Below are positions 8,705-17,433 of a stretch of DNA of 64,000 nt, in pieces. The notes below the pieces were generated by a model. It worked only from the letters and a program-made list of their open reading frames with translations, did no database searches and was not told the origin of the DNA. Numbering within the stretch: position 1 is the first letter of the stretch; each line of letters opens with the position of its first letter. Position numbers and translations under genes: made by a program. Source of the stretch: Ensifer sesbaniae (lineage in GTDB: Bacteria > Pseudomonadota > Alphaproteobacteria > Rhizobiales > Rhizobiaceae); NCBI RefSeq assembly GCF_013283665.1, contig NZ_JABEKU010000002.1:1548863-1612862 (forward strand), in the 5' to 3' direction.

Positions 8705-10196
8705 AGGCGAGGGCCTCTTCAGCCGTGGCGCACGGGAAGAAGATCGCGCGGGCGGGGTCGAAATCGTAGTCGGCTTCGAAGGCGGGTGCGTCCGCCGCGA
8801 GTTGCGTTACGCAGTCGAGGATGTACTTCACCTTTTCGTCCGACAGCAGGACGCTGAAGTTCAGGCGCGTGAAGCCGGGCTTCTCGATCTCCTCGCCGGC
8901 GAGGATCGCCTGGCGGATTTGCTCGGAATGCGCCGCATCGATCGACAGCAGCCGGTGAACGTAAGGCCCGGCACAGGCACAGCCGCCGCGCGCCTGAATG
9001 CCGAAGCGGTCGCTGAGCATGCGGGTGACGAGCTGCTGGTGGACATAGCCGCCCTTGCCGTTCCTGATGCGGAAGGAAAAGATCGGCAGGCGATCCGGCT
9101 CTTGAAGACCGAGCAGCTCCAGTTGCGGTACGGCCTTCCAGGCGGCAAACGCCCGCCTGGTCAGCGCGCGGTTGCGCCTCTCGATCTCCTCAAGCCCGAT
9201 CGCATGTTTGACGATGAAGGCGAGTGCGGCGCGGATGTCGCCGACGACGTTCGGCGTTCCGGCTTCTTCGCGTGCCTCGAGGCTGGCGCTGTAGTCGTGC
9301 GTATCGGGCGAAACGAACTTGACCGTGCCGCCGCCCGGCCAGGTCGGATTGTTCGTGGCGACGCCGTCGCGGCGGACAATCAGAATGCCGGAGGCACCCG
9401 GGCCGCCGATGAACTTGTGCGGCGAGATGACGACGGCGTCGATCTCGGCACCGGCGGCTGGCGACATCGAGACCGGAATGTAAGGGCCGGCGCCGGCATA
9501 GTCCCAGATCATCTTCGCGCCGGCAGCCTTGACCATCCGGGTGATCGTGACGACATCGCTGGTGATCCCGGTGATGTTCGATCCGGCCGAGAGGGTGCAG
9601 ACCGTCAGCTCAGGCGAACCGGCGTTGAGCGCTTCGGCAAGTTCAGCAAGCTCCGGCCCCCCCGCCGAGCATTCGGCCAGTTCGATGATCTCGGCACCGC
9701 TTTCGCGCCAGGGCAGGATGTTGGAGTGATGCTCGTAGGGGCCGATGATAACCCGAACATTTTTCCCGGCCGCAACAGCTTCGGTGACGCCGAACAGCTT
9801 GACCAGGCGGTTGATGCCCGAGGTCGCGCCGGACCCGGTAAAGATGACCGCGTGTTCCGCCGTCGCACCGCAGAATTCGCCGATCAGCGTGCGCGCTTCC
9901 CGGCGCATCCGGGTCATGAAGCCTCCGCAATAGGAGGCCTCCGTGTGGCTGTTGGCGTAATAGGGCAGCACCTCTTCGAGCACGAAGTCTTCGATCACAC
10001 GCAAGGCGCGGCCCGAGGCGACATAGTCCGCATAGACCAGGTCCTTCATGCCGTAGGGACCGGCAATCTTCGTCTTGGCACCGACGAGACCGTCGCGGAG
10101 GTCGGCAACCACGTCCGGGCCATTCAAAGCCTGGCGGAAACGGGTAAGGGGCGTAAGTGCCTCTGAGGGCTGGCGGTGGACGGCAGGTACGATCAT
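8697..10196 (-). CDS. Class V aminotransferase-fold PLP enzyme (cysteine desulfurase-like)
   Basis: This is a 499-residue fold type I PLP enzyme of the NifS/SufS-like class V group. Features are the PLP-contact histidines in YEHHSNILPW (about 154-163), the PLP aspartate in WDYAGAGPY (about 231), the Schiff-base lysine in ISPHKFIGGPG (K261) and a late cysteine-rich loop RGGCACAGPYVH, placed where desulfurases keep their persulfide cysteine. The ATG at 10196 has GAGGAG 9 bases upstream, so I reject the longer frame opening at 10274. It is about 90 residues longer than SufS, so the reaction is not certain; removal of sulfur from cysteine or a related compound fits the dioxygenase and exporter downstream. 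Confidence 0.75.
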   Translation of the reverse strand: MIVPAVHRQPSEALTPLTRFRQALNGPDVVADLRDGLVGAKTKIAGPYGMKDLVYADYVASGRALRVIEDFVLEEVLPYYANSHTEASYCGGFMTRMRREARTLIGEFCGATAEHAVIFTGSGATSGINRLVKLFGVTEAVAAGKNVRVIIGPYEHHSNILPWRESGAEIIELAECSAGGPELAELAEALNAGSPELTVCTLSAGSNITGITSDVVTITRMVKAAGAKMIWDYAGAGPYIPVSMSPAAGAEIDAVVISPHKFIGGPGASGILIVRRDGVATNNPTWPGGGTVKFVSPDTHDYSASLEAREEAGTPNVVGDIRAALAFIVKHAIGLEEIERRNRALTRRAFAAWKAVPQLELLGLQEPDRLPIFSFRIRNGKGGYVHQQLVTRMLSDRFGIQARGGCACAGPYVHRLLSIDAAHSEQIRQAILAGEEIEKPGFTRLNFSVLLSDEKVKYILDCVTQLAADAPAFEADYDFDPARAIFFPCATAEEALAYA

Positions 10197-10296
10197 CTCG
10201 CTGACTCCTCGGAGCGAACATTGACAGCTATTGTAATCTCGTCCACGGTCGAAAAATTCACCTATTTTCTGCAATTTTGGCCATGGATTGTGTCAG

Positions 10297-10779
10297 ATGA
10301 TCGAATCTTCATTCAAAATCGATGGCTTCGATCTGAACATCCTTGCCGCATTGCAAAAAGATTCGTCGCTCTCTCAGCGCGACTTGGCTGAAAAGGTCGG
10401 CTTGTCACAGAATGCGTGCTGGCGGCGCCTTCAGCGTCTGCAGTCGATCGGACTGATCCGCGGCTCGCACGCAGACATAGATCTGAGTGCGCTAGGGTTG
10501 GATCTCACCGTGTTCGTGATGATCCGCACCCGTCATCACTCCAAGGAGTGGAGCGACGGTTTCCGGCAACATGTCGAGAAGCTGCCGGAGGTGATCGACT
10601 TCTATCGGATCGGGGGTGATTGGGACTATCTGATCAAGGTGGTGACCAGGGGCATGCGCGGCTACGACAGCTTTTACCAGAAGCTGATCACCAATTTCGA
10701 CCTCGCAACCGTCACTGGCTTCTTCTCGATGGAAGCGATCATCAACAATCGCCCCGTGGACCTCAGCCGGTTAAAATGA
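10297..10779 (+). CDS. Lrp/AsnC-family transcriptional regulator
   Basis: The protein has 160 residues, the normal size for this family. It carries an N-terminal winged HTH (DLNILAALQKDSSLSQRDLA then VGLSQNACWRRLQRLQSIGL) and a C-terminal RAM/ACT-like effector domain (for example VIDFYRIGGDWDYLIKVVTR). The ATG at 10297 is taken in preference to an upstream TTG at 10288. It is transcribed divergently from the class V PLP enzyme across about 100 bp, the usual position for an Lrp protein that switches on an adjacent amino acid catabolic operon. Cysteine or another sulfur amino acid is the logical effector, by inference from the neighbours. Confidence 0.9.
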   Translation: MIESSFKIDGFDLNILAALQKDSSLSQRDLAEKVGLSQNACWRRLQRLQSIGLIRGSHADIDLSALGLDLTVFVMIRTRHHSKEWSDGFRQHVEKLPEVIDFYRIGGDWDYLIKVVTRGMRGYDSFYQKLITNFDLATVTGFFSMEAIINNRPVDLSRLK

Positions 10780-10800
10780 GGCGCCGGCTCTCCCGGCGCC
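10780..10800. terminator. Bidirectional hairpin between convergent genes
   Basis: A perfect 8-bp stem pairs GGCGCCGG (10780-10787) with CCGGCGCC (10793-10800) around a 5-base loop. It fills the gap between the convergent lrp-type gene (stop 10779) and rraA-like gene (stop 10810) and can serve both. Confidence 0.6.
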
Positions 10801-10809
10801 CCACACACA

Positions 10810-11502
10810 TTACATGACGCCGAAACGTTCGAACGCCTCGACGGTGCTCATGCCGGCCTCGATCGCGAGGCGAACCTTGTTTTCGGTTTCGGCCTTTTCC
10901 AGGGCTAGCGCGATTGCCTCCCGTTCCGCCTCGCGCGGAATGACGAGCACGCCGTCGCGGTCGCCGAAGAGAATGTCGCCCGGCCGGATACGGATGCCGC
11001 CGATCTCGATCGGAATGCCGTAGTCGACGACCTTGCCACGCGGGCCCTGGTCCTGTGCATAGGATCCGTAGCAGAAGGTCGGGAAATCAAGCGCAAGAAT
11101 GCAGGCGCTGTCGCGGCAATAACCGTCGCAGATCGCACCCGCTGCCTTCAGCTTCAGCGCCCGCGTCGACATCAACTCGCCCCAGACGGCATAACGCGGT
11201 GAGGAGCCGGAGCAGACATAGATCTCGTTGGGCTTCAGGCTATCGAGCGCGTGGAACATCAGGCCGAACGGCTTGGCGCTGAACGCCGAGTTTCCGCTCG
11301 CCTCGGCGGCCGCGAAGAAATCGGCCTCGAGCACCGGCATCGCCCGCCCGATGGCAACCATGTCATCACGCAATGCCCGGATCTGCGGCGGCAGGAACTG
11401 GTGCTGCAGGCCCATCGTATCGAGAATGTCGCCGACCACAGCGGTAAACAGCCGGCTGCGCATGGCGGCAAACAGTTCGGCATCGTCTTCAAAATGGTTC
11501 AT
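10810..11502 (-). CDS. RraA-family protein (possible hydroxy-oxo-acid aldolase)
   Basis: This protein of about 230 residues is of the RraA/HMG-aldolase-like fold. Typical stretches are TAVVGDILDTMG at the N-terminus, the G-x-C-R-D region AGAICDGYCRDSACIL, and the terminal PGDILFGDRDGVLVIPREAE. Family members include the RNase E inhibitor RraA and class II pyruvate aldolases for 4-hydroxy-4-methyl-2-oxoglutarate; many paralogues in sugar-acid operons have no proven role. The ATG at 11502 is chosen over an alternative at 11514. The gene follows uxuA with only 8 bp between, so it is co-transcribed and probably acts on an acid produced in the same pathway. Confidence 0.8.
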   Translation of the reverse strand: MNHFEDDAELFAAMRSRLFTAVVGDILDTMGLQHQFLPPQIRALRDDMVAIGRAMPVLEADFFAAAEASGNSAFSAKPFGLMFHALDSLKPNEIYVCSGSSPRYAVWGELMSTRALKLKAAGAICDGYCRDSACILALDFPTFCYGSYAQDQGPRGKVVDYGIPIEIGGIRIRPGDILFGDRDGVLVIPREAEREAIALALEKAETENKVRLAIEAGMSTVEAFERFGVM

Positions 11503-11510
11503 TTCTTCCC

Positions 11511-12710
11511 TCAAGCCTTGTGCGCCATGGCGGTCGCGATGCCCTGCATGACGCCTCTGATTTCCGCGAGGCCCTTCAGTCGACCGATCAGCGAATAGCC
11601 GGGATTGATCCGCTCCTTGCCGATATCGTCGGCCAGCAGATGTCCGTGGTCTGGCCGAAGCGGGATCTGCCAGTCGGCGCTGCCATCGCGCGCACGACGT
11701 TCCTGTTCCTGCATCAGCGCGAAGATCACCGCCGGCATATCGCTCGATCCGCCGAGATGGTCCGCCTCGTAGAACGAGCCGTCCTCCTCGCGTTGGACGT
11801 TGCGCAGATGGGCGAAATGAATGCGCGGGCCGAATTCGCGCACCATGGCCGGCAGGTCGTTGTCGGCGCGGGTGCCGTAGGAGCCGGTGCAGAAAGTGAT
11901 GCCGTTGGCCGGGCTGTCGACAGCGGCGAGGATGCGCCTGACATCGGCTGCCGTCGAGACGATGCGCGGCAGGCCGTAGAGCGAAAAGGCCGGATCATCG
12001 GGGTGAATGCAAAGCCGGATACCGACGTCTTCGGCGACCGGTACGATCTCCCCGAGGAAGCGCGCCAGGTTGGCATGCAGATCGTCGGCCGTCACGCCGT
12101 CATATTCGGCAAGGGCGGCCAGAAAGCTTGCCCGGTTGAACTGGCGCTCGGTTGCCGGCAGGCCGGCAATGAGATTGCGCTCGATCCGGTCGATCTTTGC
12201 CTGGTCCATCTCATCGAGCCGCTGGCGCGCGAGGAAAATCTGCCTCTCGGAGTAGCTGTCTTCGACATGTGGGCGCTTCAACACGAAGAGGTCATAGGCG
12301 GCAAAGTCGACCGCATCGAAGCGAAGCGCAAAGCCGCCATTCGCCAAGGGCTGCATCAGCTCGGTGCGCGTCCAGTCGACCACCGGCATGAAGTTGTAGC
12401 AGACGATGCTTATGCCCGCCCGCGCCAGGGCGCGAAGCGTGTCCTTGTACCAGCCGATGTAGCGAGCGCTGTCGGCGGTCGCGAGCTTGATCGAATTGTG
12501 CACCGGAATGCTCTCGACGACGCTCCAGCGCATGCCCGCGGCTTCGATCAGCGCCTTTTGCGCCAGGATCGCTTCGTCGGGCCACGGCGAGCCGTCGTAG
12601 ATGTGGTGCAGCGCCGAGACGATCCCTGTCGCGCCTGCCTGCCGGATATGGCTGAGCGGCACCGGATCGTTTGGCCCATACCAGCGAAAGCACTCTTCCA
12701 TCAGTCTCAT
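11511..12710 (-). CDS. uxuA: Mannonate dehydratase
   Basis: UxuA removes water from D-mannonate to give 2-keto-3-deoxy-D-gluconate in hexuronate catabolism. The 399-residue length and motifs fit the family: the N-terminal [20 protein letters not shown], the HNSIKLA and [15 protein letters not shown] segments, the metal region IHPDDPAF, the CTGSYGTR loop and the [11 protein letters not shown] strand. A CAGGAG ribosome binding site precedes the ATG at 12710. It is divergent from the GntR/FCD regulator; the interval between them carries palindromic operators. A second, more distant family member is encoded at 18239-19351 under the same likely regulator. Confidence 0.93.
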   Translation of the reverse strand: MRLMEECFRWYGPNDPVPLSHIRQAGATGIVSALHHIYDGSPWPDEAILAQKALIEAAGMRWSVVESIPVHNSIKLATADSARYIGWYKDTLRALARAGISIVCYNFMPVVDWTRTELMQPLANGGFALRFDAVDFAAYDLFVLKRPHVEDSYSERQIFLARQRLDEMDQAKIDRIERNLIAGLPATERQFNRASFLAALAEYDGVTADDLHANLARFLGEIVPVAEDVGIRLCIHPDDPAFSLYGLPRIVSTAADVRRILAAVDSPANGITFCTGSYGTRADNDLPAMVREFGPRIHFAHLRNVQREEDGSFYEADHLGGSSDMPAVIFALMQEQERRARDGSADWQIPLRPDHGHLLADDIGKERINPGYSLIGRLKGLAEIRGVMQGIATAMAHKA

Positions 12711-12740
12711 GCAAATTCTCCTGCCCGTTTCCGGTCGCCT

Positions 12741-12785
12741 ATTGTTGGACCACGCCAGTCAATAATGTCCGATTGGTCCAACAAT
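12741..12785. promoter_or_regulatory. Perfect inverted repeat, likely GntR/FCD operator
   Basis: ATTGTTGGACC (12741-12751) and GGTCCAACAAT (12775-12785) form a perfect 11-bp inverted repeat with 23 bases between. Each arm holds a TTGGNCC core of the short palindrome TTGGNCCAA seen in many GntR/FadR-type operators. It sits 31 bp upstream of uxuA, in the divergent promoter region next to the regulator gene. Confidence 0.65.
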
Positions 12786-12869
12786 TCAAGCCTGAATACG
12801 GGCATTTAGCATGAAAATCATGGATGCGACACGGAATTTTCGAGTTTGCGCTTGACTGCCGGCGCAATC

Positions 12870-12880
12870 TGGACCAACAA
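12870..12880. promoter_or_regulatory. Third copy of the TTGGNCCAA-type half-site
   Basis: TGGACCAACAA at 12870-12880 repeats the arm TGGTCCAACAA (12774-12784) with a single change. It lies about 35 bp upstream of the GntR gene's start, suited to autoregulation. Confidence 0.55.
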
Positions 12881-12905
12881 ATAAAGCATCGCAGGGAGGA
12901 TGGTG

Positions 12906-13640
12906 GTGAGCAGTTCGGTACGGGAAGATGCATTGTCGGGCGTAGAGGCCGTGGAGCCGGGTAGGACTTCGGCCGTCGATCGCCTCGTCGAGCAGATCCG
13001 CGACATGATCTCCGAGCGCGGTCTCGGCATCGGCGATGCGCTGCCGACCGAGCGCGACCTCGGTGAGCAGTTCCAGGCCGGACGCAATACCGTGCGCGAG
13101 GCGCTGCAGGTGCTGCGCGCCTATGGCATGGTCGAGACCCGGCCGAAGGTCGGCGCCGTCATCAGCGGCGGACACGGCGAGGCCATCCGCCGGCTTTTCG
13201 CCTTCCACAACGGAATTTCACCGGACTCTTTTCGCGACCTGCAGGGTTTCCGGCGCATCATCGAGACCGGTGTCGGCGAGCATATCATCCTGACGGCTGG
13301 GGATGACGACTTAGAGCGGCTGGACGCGATCAATGCGCGGATCCTGGAGGCCGAGACCGTCGAGGATGCGGCGCGCTGCGATTACGAGTTTCATTCGGCG
13401 ATCGTCGAGCTCTCAGGCAACCGCACGACGCTGGCCGCCTACCACATGCTGCGCTCGGTGATCGAGGAGGTCATGCGGCTCGGCAAGGCAGAGCGCACGG
13501 TGCATGCGGAAACCTTCGAGGCGCACGCCGAAATCATCCGGGCGCTGAAGGCTCGTGATCGCATCGCCTACGTCTACCTGATGAGCCGCCATTTGGAGTT
13601 CGGCATCCGGTTCGTCGATGCCGCGCCAGGCGGCCAGTAA
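12906..13640 (+). CDS. GntR-family regulator, FadR/FCD subfamily
   Basis: The protein has 244 residues with an N-terminal winged HTH (IGDALPTERDLGEQFQAGRN then TVREALQVLRAYGMVE) and a C-terminal all-helical FCD ligand domain whose metal residues are visible (DYEFHSAIVELSGN and later ETFEAHAEIIRAL). FCD domains usually bind small carboxylates such as sugar acids. The GTG at 12906 is preferred because GGGAGG then lies six bases upstream; the ATG at 12900 would sit directly on that site. It stands between the uxuA-rraA pair and the long rightward transporter/catabolic set, with three related half-sites around it, so it probably represses both until the acid is present. Confidence 0.88.
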   Translation: MSSSVREDALSGVEAVEPGRTSAVDRLVEQIRDMISERGLGIGDALPTERDLGEQFQAGRNTVREALQVLRAYGMVETRPKVGAVISGGHGEAIRRLFAFHNGISPDSFRDLQGFRRIIETGVGEHIILTAGDDDLERLDAINARILEAETVEDAARCDYEFHSAIVELSGNRTTLAAYHMLRSVIEEVMRLGKAERTVHAETFEAHAEIIRALKARDRIAYVYLMSRHLEFGIRFVDAAPGGQ

Positions 13641-13670
13641 CCGCGATGAGCATATGGGAGTTTTGAGCCA

Positions 13671-13686
13671 CACCGCCTTGGCGGTG
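13671..13686. terminator. Short hairpin after the GntR gene
   Basis: CACCGCC (13671-13677) pairs with GGCGGTG (13680-13686) across two bases. It lies between the regulator stop (13640) and the binding-protein start (13761). It could limit read-through from the regulator or be an operator; there is no T-run, so the role is open. Confidence 0.3.
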
Positions 13687-13760
13687 CGGGCAGCCGTTTG
13701 CCGGATCCACTCGCCCGTTGGTCCGGCGGCACGAACAGGGCACTTGGGAGGAGAACCAAT

Positions 13761-14720
13761 ATGAGCAACATGAAACGTCTGGCGCTTGCCGCGCTACTTG
13801 CCTCTGTCAGCTTTGCGCCGGGCGCGGCCTTCGCCGGCGGCAAGGCGATCGCCGGCATCGTCTTTCAGCAGGACCAGTATTTCCGCGGCATTCAGATCGG
13901 CATGGAGAAGGCAGCGGAAGCTGCCGGAGACGAGCTCCTTGCCGGCAACAGCGACAGCAAGCTGGAGAAGGAAGCCCAGCTGATCGACACCTATATCGCC
14001 CGCGGCGTGAACTCGATCGTCGTGGCGCCGCTTTCGGCCGACGCTTCGGTGCCTGCGCTGAAAAAGGCGCGCGACGCCGGCATCACGGTGGTGACCTACG
14101 GCACCTCGGCCAACGGCGACGTCGCCCAGGCCACCGTGATGAGCTCGGATCGCGATATCGGCATCGGTACCGGCAAGGCCGCGACCGATTTCCTAAAGAC
14201 GCTCGGCAACGGCGAGAAGGTGAAGATCGGCACGCTGGCCTTCAAGGCGCTGCTGCCTGAGCAGTCGAATGCCCGCGTCGATGGGTTCCTGAGCGTCGTC
14301 AAAGATCAGGTGGACATCGTCGCCCAGCAGGATGCCTGGCTTGCCGAGAAGGCGCTGGCAGTTGCAAGCGACATGCTGACGGCCAATCCCGATATCCGAG
14401 TGATCTATGCCGCCAACGAAGGCGGCACGATCGGCGCCGTTCAGGCGGTGAAGAAGGCAGGCCTCGAGGGCAAGGTTTTCGTCTTCGGCACCGACGGTTC
14501 CGAGCAACTCGCCAACATGCTCCTGAATTCGGACAACGTGCTGCAGGCAACGACGGCGCAGCAGCCGCTCGAGGTTGGCAAGCAGGCGATCGAAGCCGCG
14601 CAGAACCTGCTCGACGGCAAGAAGATCGAGACGAAGGTCAACGTTCCGGTTCTGCCTCTGACCCGCGCCGACGCGGAAGGCGTCGCTGCCTACAAAGAAG
14701 GCCTCAAAGCCTTGAAGTAA
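13761..14720 (+). CDS. Sugar ABC transporter periplasmic binding protein (RbsB/type I fold)
   Basis: A 319-residue precursor with a signal peptide (about residues 1-23, MSNMKRLALAALLASVSFAP onward) and a Peripla_BP_4 sugar-binding fold (IAGIVFQQDQYFRGIQIGME and later FGTDGSEQLANMLL). The ATG at 13761 follows GGGAGGAG at a good distance; an in-frame ATG at 13698 lies before any signal sequence. It is the first gene of a three-component CUT2-type importer (with 14793-16337 and 16334-17326), which normally takes up monosaccharides. Context suggests the cargo is an aldose that the downstream enzymes oxidise. Confidence 0.9.
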   Translation: MSNMKRLALAALLASVSFAPGAAFAGGKAIAGIVFQQDQYFRGIQIGMEKAAEAAGDELLAGNSDSKLEKEAQLIDTYIARGVNSIVVAPLSADASVPALKKARDAGITVVTYGTSANGDVAQATVMSSDRDIGIGTGKAATDFLKTLGNGEKVKIGTLAFKALLPEQSNARVDGFLSVVKDQVDIVAQQDAWLAEKALAVASDMLTANPDIRVIYAANEGGTIGAVQAVKKAGLEGKVFVFGTDGSEQLANMLLNSDNVLQATTAQQPLEVGKQAIEAAQNLLDGKKIETKVNVPVLPLTRADAEGVAAYKEGLKALK

Positions 14721-14792
14721 GGGCCCGAAAGTGAACTGGGCGGCGGGAGCATTGTCCCATCGCTCCTTCACCGCGCACAGCAGGAAATCCGC

Positions 14793-16337
14793 ATGAGCTA
14801 TCCGCAACCAAGGTCAGCCGCGTTGCAAGGGGTGCAGGGACGGCTGGACTTTCGGGCCGTGACCAAGCGTTATGGCCCGACCGTCGCCCTTTGCGAATTC
14901 ACCCACAGCTTCGCGCCCGGGAAGGTGCATGCCCTGATGGGCAAGAACGGCTCGGGCAAGTCGACGCTAGTCAAGCTTCTCGCTGGCGTCACCGAACCGA
15001 CATCCGGCACGATCAGCGTTAACGGCGAGGACCGCCACTTCACCTCGCCGCATGACGCCTTCGCCGCCGGCATCGTCACCGTGCATCAGGAGCTCTCGCT
15101 GGTGCCGGAACTTTCGGTCGGCGAGAACATCTTTCTCGGCCGGCTGCCGCATCGGCGGCGCGCCGGTTTCAGCGTCGTCGACTGGACGGGCCTGCACCGG
15201 CGCGCCGGCGAACTGCTCGCCGACATGGGACTTGCGCTCGATTCCCGCCAGCCGGTCTCCGCCCTCAGCGTCGGCCAGCAGCAGGTGGTGGAGATCGTCA
15301 AGGCGATGTCCTTCAACCCGTCGATCCTGCTGCTCGACGAGCCGACCTCGGCGCTCGCCACCCGCGAGGTCAAGCAGCTCTTTGCGCTGATCGAACGCTT
15401 GCGCGCCCGCCGCGTGACGATGATCTACATCACCCACCGCATGAGCGAACTCTTCGAGATCGCTGACACCTGTACGGTGATCCGCGACGGCCACTATATC
15501 GGCTCGGTCGCGATGAAAGAGACGACGCCTTCGGCGATCGTCGGAATGATGTTCGGCGATGCGGCGCGTGCCACGCGTCCGCCGCGGCGCGAGCTCGATC
15601 GCACCAAGCCGGTGCTCGAAGTGCGCGAACTCAGCCGGTCAGGGCATTTCCACGACGTCTCCTTCGACCTCTATCCCGGCGAAATCCTCGGCATCGCCGG
15701 CCTGCTTGGCGCCGGGCGCACGGAACTGATGCGGGCGATTTTCGGCGCAGACCGGATCGACGGCGGTTCCGTCAGGCTCGATGGCCGCATCATGACCGGC
15801 GCAAGCCCGCGCGATATGCGCAAGGCGGGGCTTGGCTACACGCCGGAAAACCGCAAGGAGGTCGGGCTCGTGCAGTCGCGCTCGACCGCCGACAACCTCT
15901 GCATGGCGAGCCTCGGCCCGATCTCCAACAGGGGCTTCATCTCGCGTCGGCGCGAACAACCGCATGTGCGCCGCCAGATCGCCGATCTGCATATCAAGTG
16001 CGGCGACCCGGAACTGCCGGTGTCGTCGCTTTCCGGCGGCAACCAGCAGAAGGTGGTGATCGGCAAATGGCTGAACCGGCAGCCCTCGGTGATGTTCTTC
16101 GATGAACCGAGCCGCGGCGTCGACGTTCAGGCCAAGCGCCAGATCTTCGACATCATCTGGCAGAAGGCGGCCGACGGCCTTTCCAGCATCTTCGTATCGA
16201 CGGAACTCGAGGAGGTCCTCGAAGTCGCCGATCGCATCCTGGTGATGCACCACGGCGCCGTTGTCGCCGAAGTGGATCCGACGAGAACCGATCTTACCGA
16301 ACTCTACGGCCTGTGCATGGAAGGGGCCAAGCGATGA
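14793..16337 (+). CDS. Sugar ABC transporter ATPase with two ABC domains (RbsA/MglA type)
   Basis: This 514-residue protein is the duplicated ATPase of CUT2 sugar importers. The first domain has a full Walker A (MGKNGSGKST), signature (SALSVGQQQVVEIVKA) and Walker B (ILLLDEPTSAL). The second has the degenerate Walker A GLLGAGRTEL usual for this family, the signature LSGGNQQKVVIGKWL and Walker B FFDEPSRGVD. Its stop overlaps the permease start by four bases (ATGA at 16334), so the two are translationally coupled. It sits on the inner face of the membrane and powers import of the sugar bound by the 13761-14720 protein. Confidence 0.95.
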   Translation: MSYPQPRSAALQGVQGRLDFRAVTKRYGPTVALCEFTHSFAPGKVHALMGKNGSGKSTLVKLLAGVTEPTSGTISVNGEDRHFTSPHDAFAAGIVTVHQELSLVPELSVGENIFLGRLPHRRRAGFSVVDWTGLHRRAGELLADMGLALDSRQPVSALSVGQQQVVEIVKAMSFNPSILLLDEPTSALATREVKQLFALIERLRARRVTMIYITHRMSELFEIADTCTVIRDGHYIGSVAMKETTPSAIVGMMFGDAARATRPPRRELDRTKPVLEVRELSRSGHFHDVSFDLYPGEILGIAGLLGAGRTELMRAIFGADRIDGGSVRLDGRIMTGASPRDMRKAGLGYTPENRKEVGLVQSRSTADNLCMASLGPISNRGFISRRREQPHVRRQIADLHIKCGDPELPVSSLSGGNQQKVVIGKWLNRQPSVMFFDEPSRGVDVQAKRQIFDIIWQKAADGLSSIFVSTELEEVLEVADRILVMHHGAVVAEVDPTRTDLTELYGLCMEGAKR

Positions 16338-17326
16338 CACTTGTGAGCCAAACGACCGAGGCCGGCGGACAGAAAACGCCGCTCAAGTTCCTCAAGACCT
16401 ATCCGATGGAGATCATTCTCGCGGCGCTGATGATCTTCCTGATCCTGGTCGCGCCCGGCTTTGCCTCGACCAGCAACGTCTTGAACGTGCTGCGCACGGT
16501 CTCGATGCTCGGCATCATCGCCTTCGGCATGACGGCGGTCATCATCAGCGGCGAGATCGACCTTTCGGTCGGGGCGGGCGCAGCACTTGCCGGCTGCATC
16601 GTTGCCTGGTTTGCCGACCGCTTCACCGATGCGCTCGGCGATTGGGGCGCGGTCACGGTCGGTTTTGCCGTGGCGCTGCTGCTCGGTTTCATGCTCGGCT
16701 ATCTCACTGGCCGTTTCCGGCAATGGTTCAACGTGCCGACCTTCATCACCACGCTTGCGCTTTTTGCGGCGCTCCGCGGGGTCGCCAATCTCATCACCGG
16801 CGGCTTCCCGATGTCGTCCTTCCCGCTCGGCTTCGATTTCCTCGGCGGCGGCTACCTCTTCGGCATTCCGTTCCCGGTCTATATCTTTGCGCTCACCTTT
16901 GCCGGCATGCATTTCCTGATGAAGTATACGAGCTTCGGCCGCGAGGTTTATGCCGTCGGCGGCAACATGGAGGCAGCCCGCCTCTCCGGCATCGACATCT
17001 GGAAGGTAAAGGCGCTGACACTGGGGCTCACTGGCGCGCTCACCGCCGTCTCCGGCACGCTGATTGCCTCGCAGATCGGCGCCGGAACCGGGACGACGGC
17101 AACGGGCATGGAGCTCGACGTCATCGCGGCCGTGATCATCGGCGGCACCTCGCTCTTTGGTGGCAAGGGCCGTATTTGGGGCACGCTGATCGGGGTCCTG
17201 TTCCTCGGTTGCATTTCCAACGGCATGACGCTGATGAATGTCAGCGAATATTGGCAATACGTCGTGCGCGGCGGGATCATTCTCGGCGCCGTGCTCCTGA
17301 ACCAGGTTCTGGAACGGGTGCGCTGA
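16334..17326 (+). CDS. Sugar ABC transporter permease (RbsC type)
   Basis: The protein is 330 residues with about 8-10 membrane segments. It contains family stretches such as GMTAVIISGEIDLSVGAGAA, near the N-terminal third, and the coupling region VYAVGGNMEAARLSGIDIWK. These are typical of BPD_transp_2 (RbsC/XylH) permeases. The ATG at 16334 overlaps the ATPase stop, which fixes the start; a frame opening at 16313 would overlap more. It forms the membrane channel of the importer and ends the transport part of the operon; a hairpin follows at 17334. Confidence 0.94.
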   Translation: MTLVSQTTEAGGQKTPLKFLKTYPMEIILAALMIFLILVAPGFASTSNVLNVLRTVSMLGIIAFGMTAVIISGEIDLSVGAGAALAGCIVAWFADRFTDALGDWGAVTVGFAVALLLGFMLGYLTGRFRQWFNVPTFITTLALFAALRGVANLITGGFPMSSFPLGFDFLGGGYLFGIPFPVYIFALTFAGMHFLMKYTSFGREVYAVGGNMEAARLSGIDIWKVKALTLGLTGALTAVSGTLIASQIGAGTGTTATGMELDVIAAVIIGGTSLFGGKGRIWGTLIGVLFLGCISNGMTLMNVSEYWQYVVRGGIILGAVLLNQVLERVR

Positions 17327-17333
17327 GACCGGC

Positions 17334-17353
17334 GCGGGATGCTCGCATCCCGC
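17334..17353. repeat. GCGGGATG palindrome (REP-like copy)
   Basis: GCGGGATG (17334-17341) pairs with CATCCCGC (17346-17353) around CTCG. The same GCGGGATG/CATCCCGC arms recur at 32182, 34542 (left arm), 43968 and 62160. Here it separates transporter genes from catabolic genes and could stabilise the upstream transcript. Confidence 0.55.
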
Positions 17354-17433
17354 GGCCCTCATGAAAATCGATCACGCTGATGATCTTGGGTCGCCCGCGA
17401 TCCAAATCATCGCGATCCATCGCGGAGACAATC

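Noticed and set aside
16304-17362. Long minus-strand frame opposite the RbsC-type permease
   Set aside because: Translation is rich in Arg, Glu and Asp without any fold signal; the plus-strand permease is certain.
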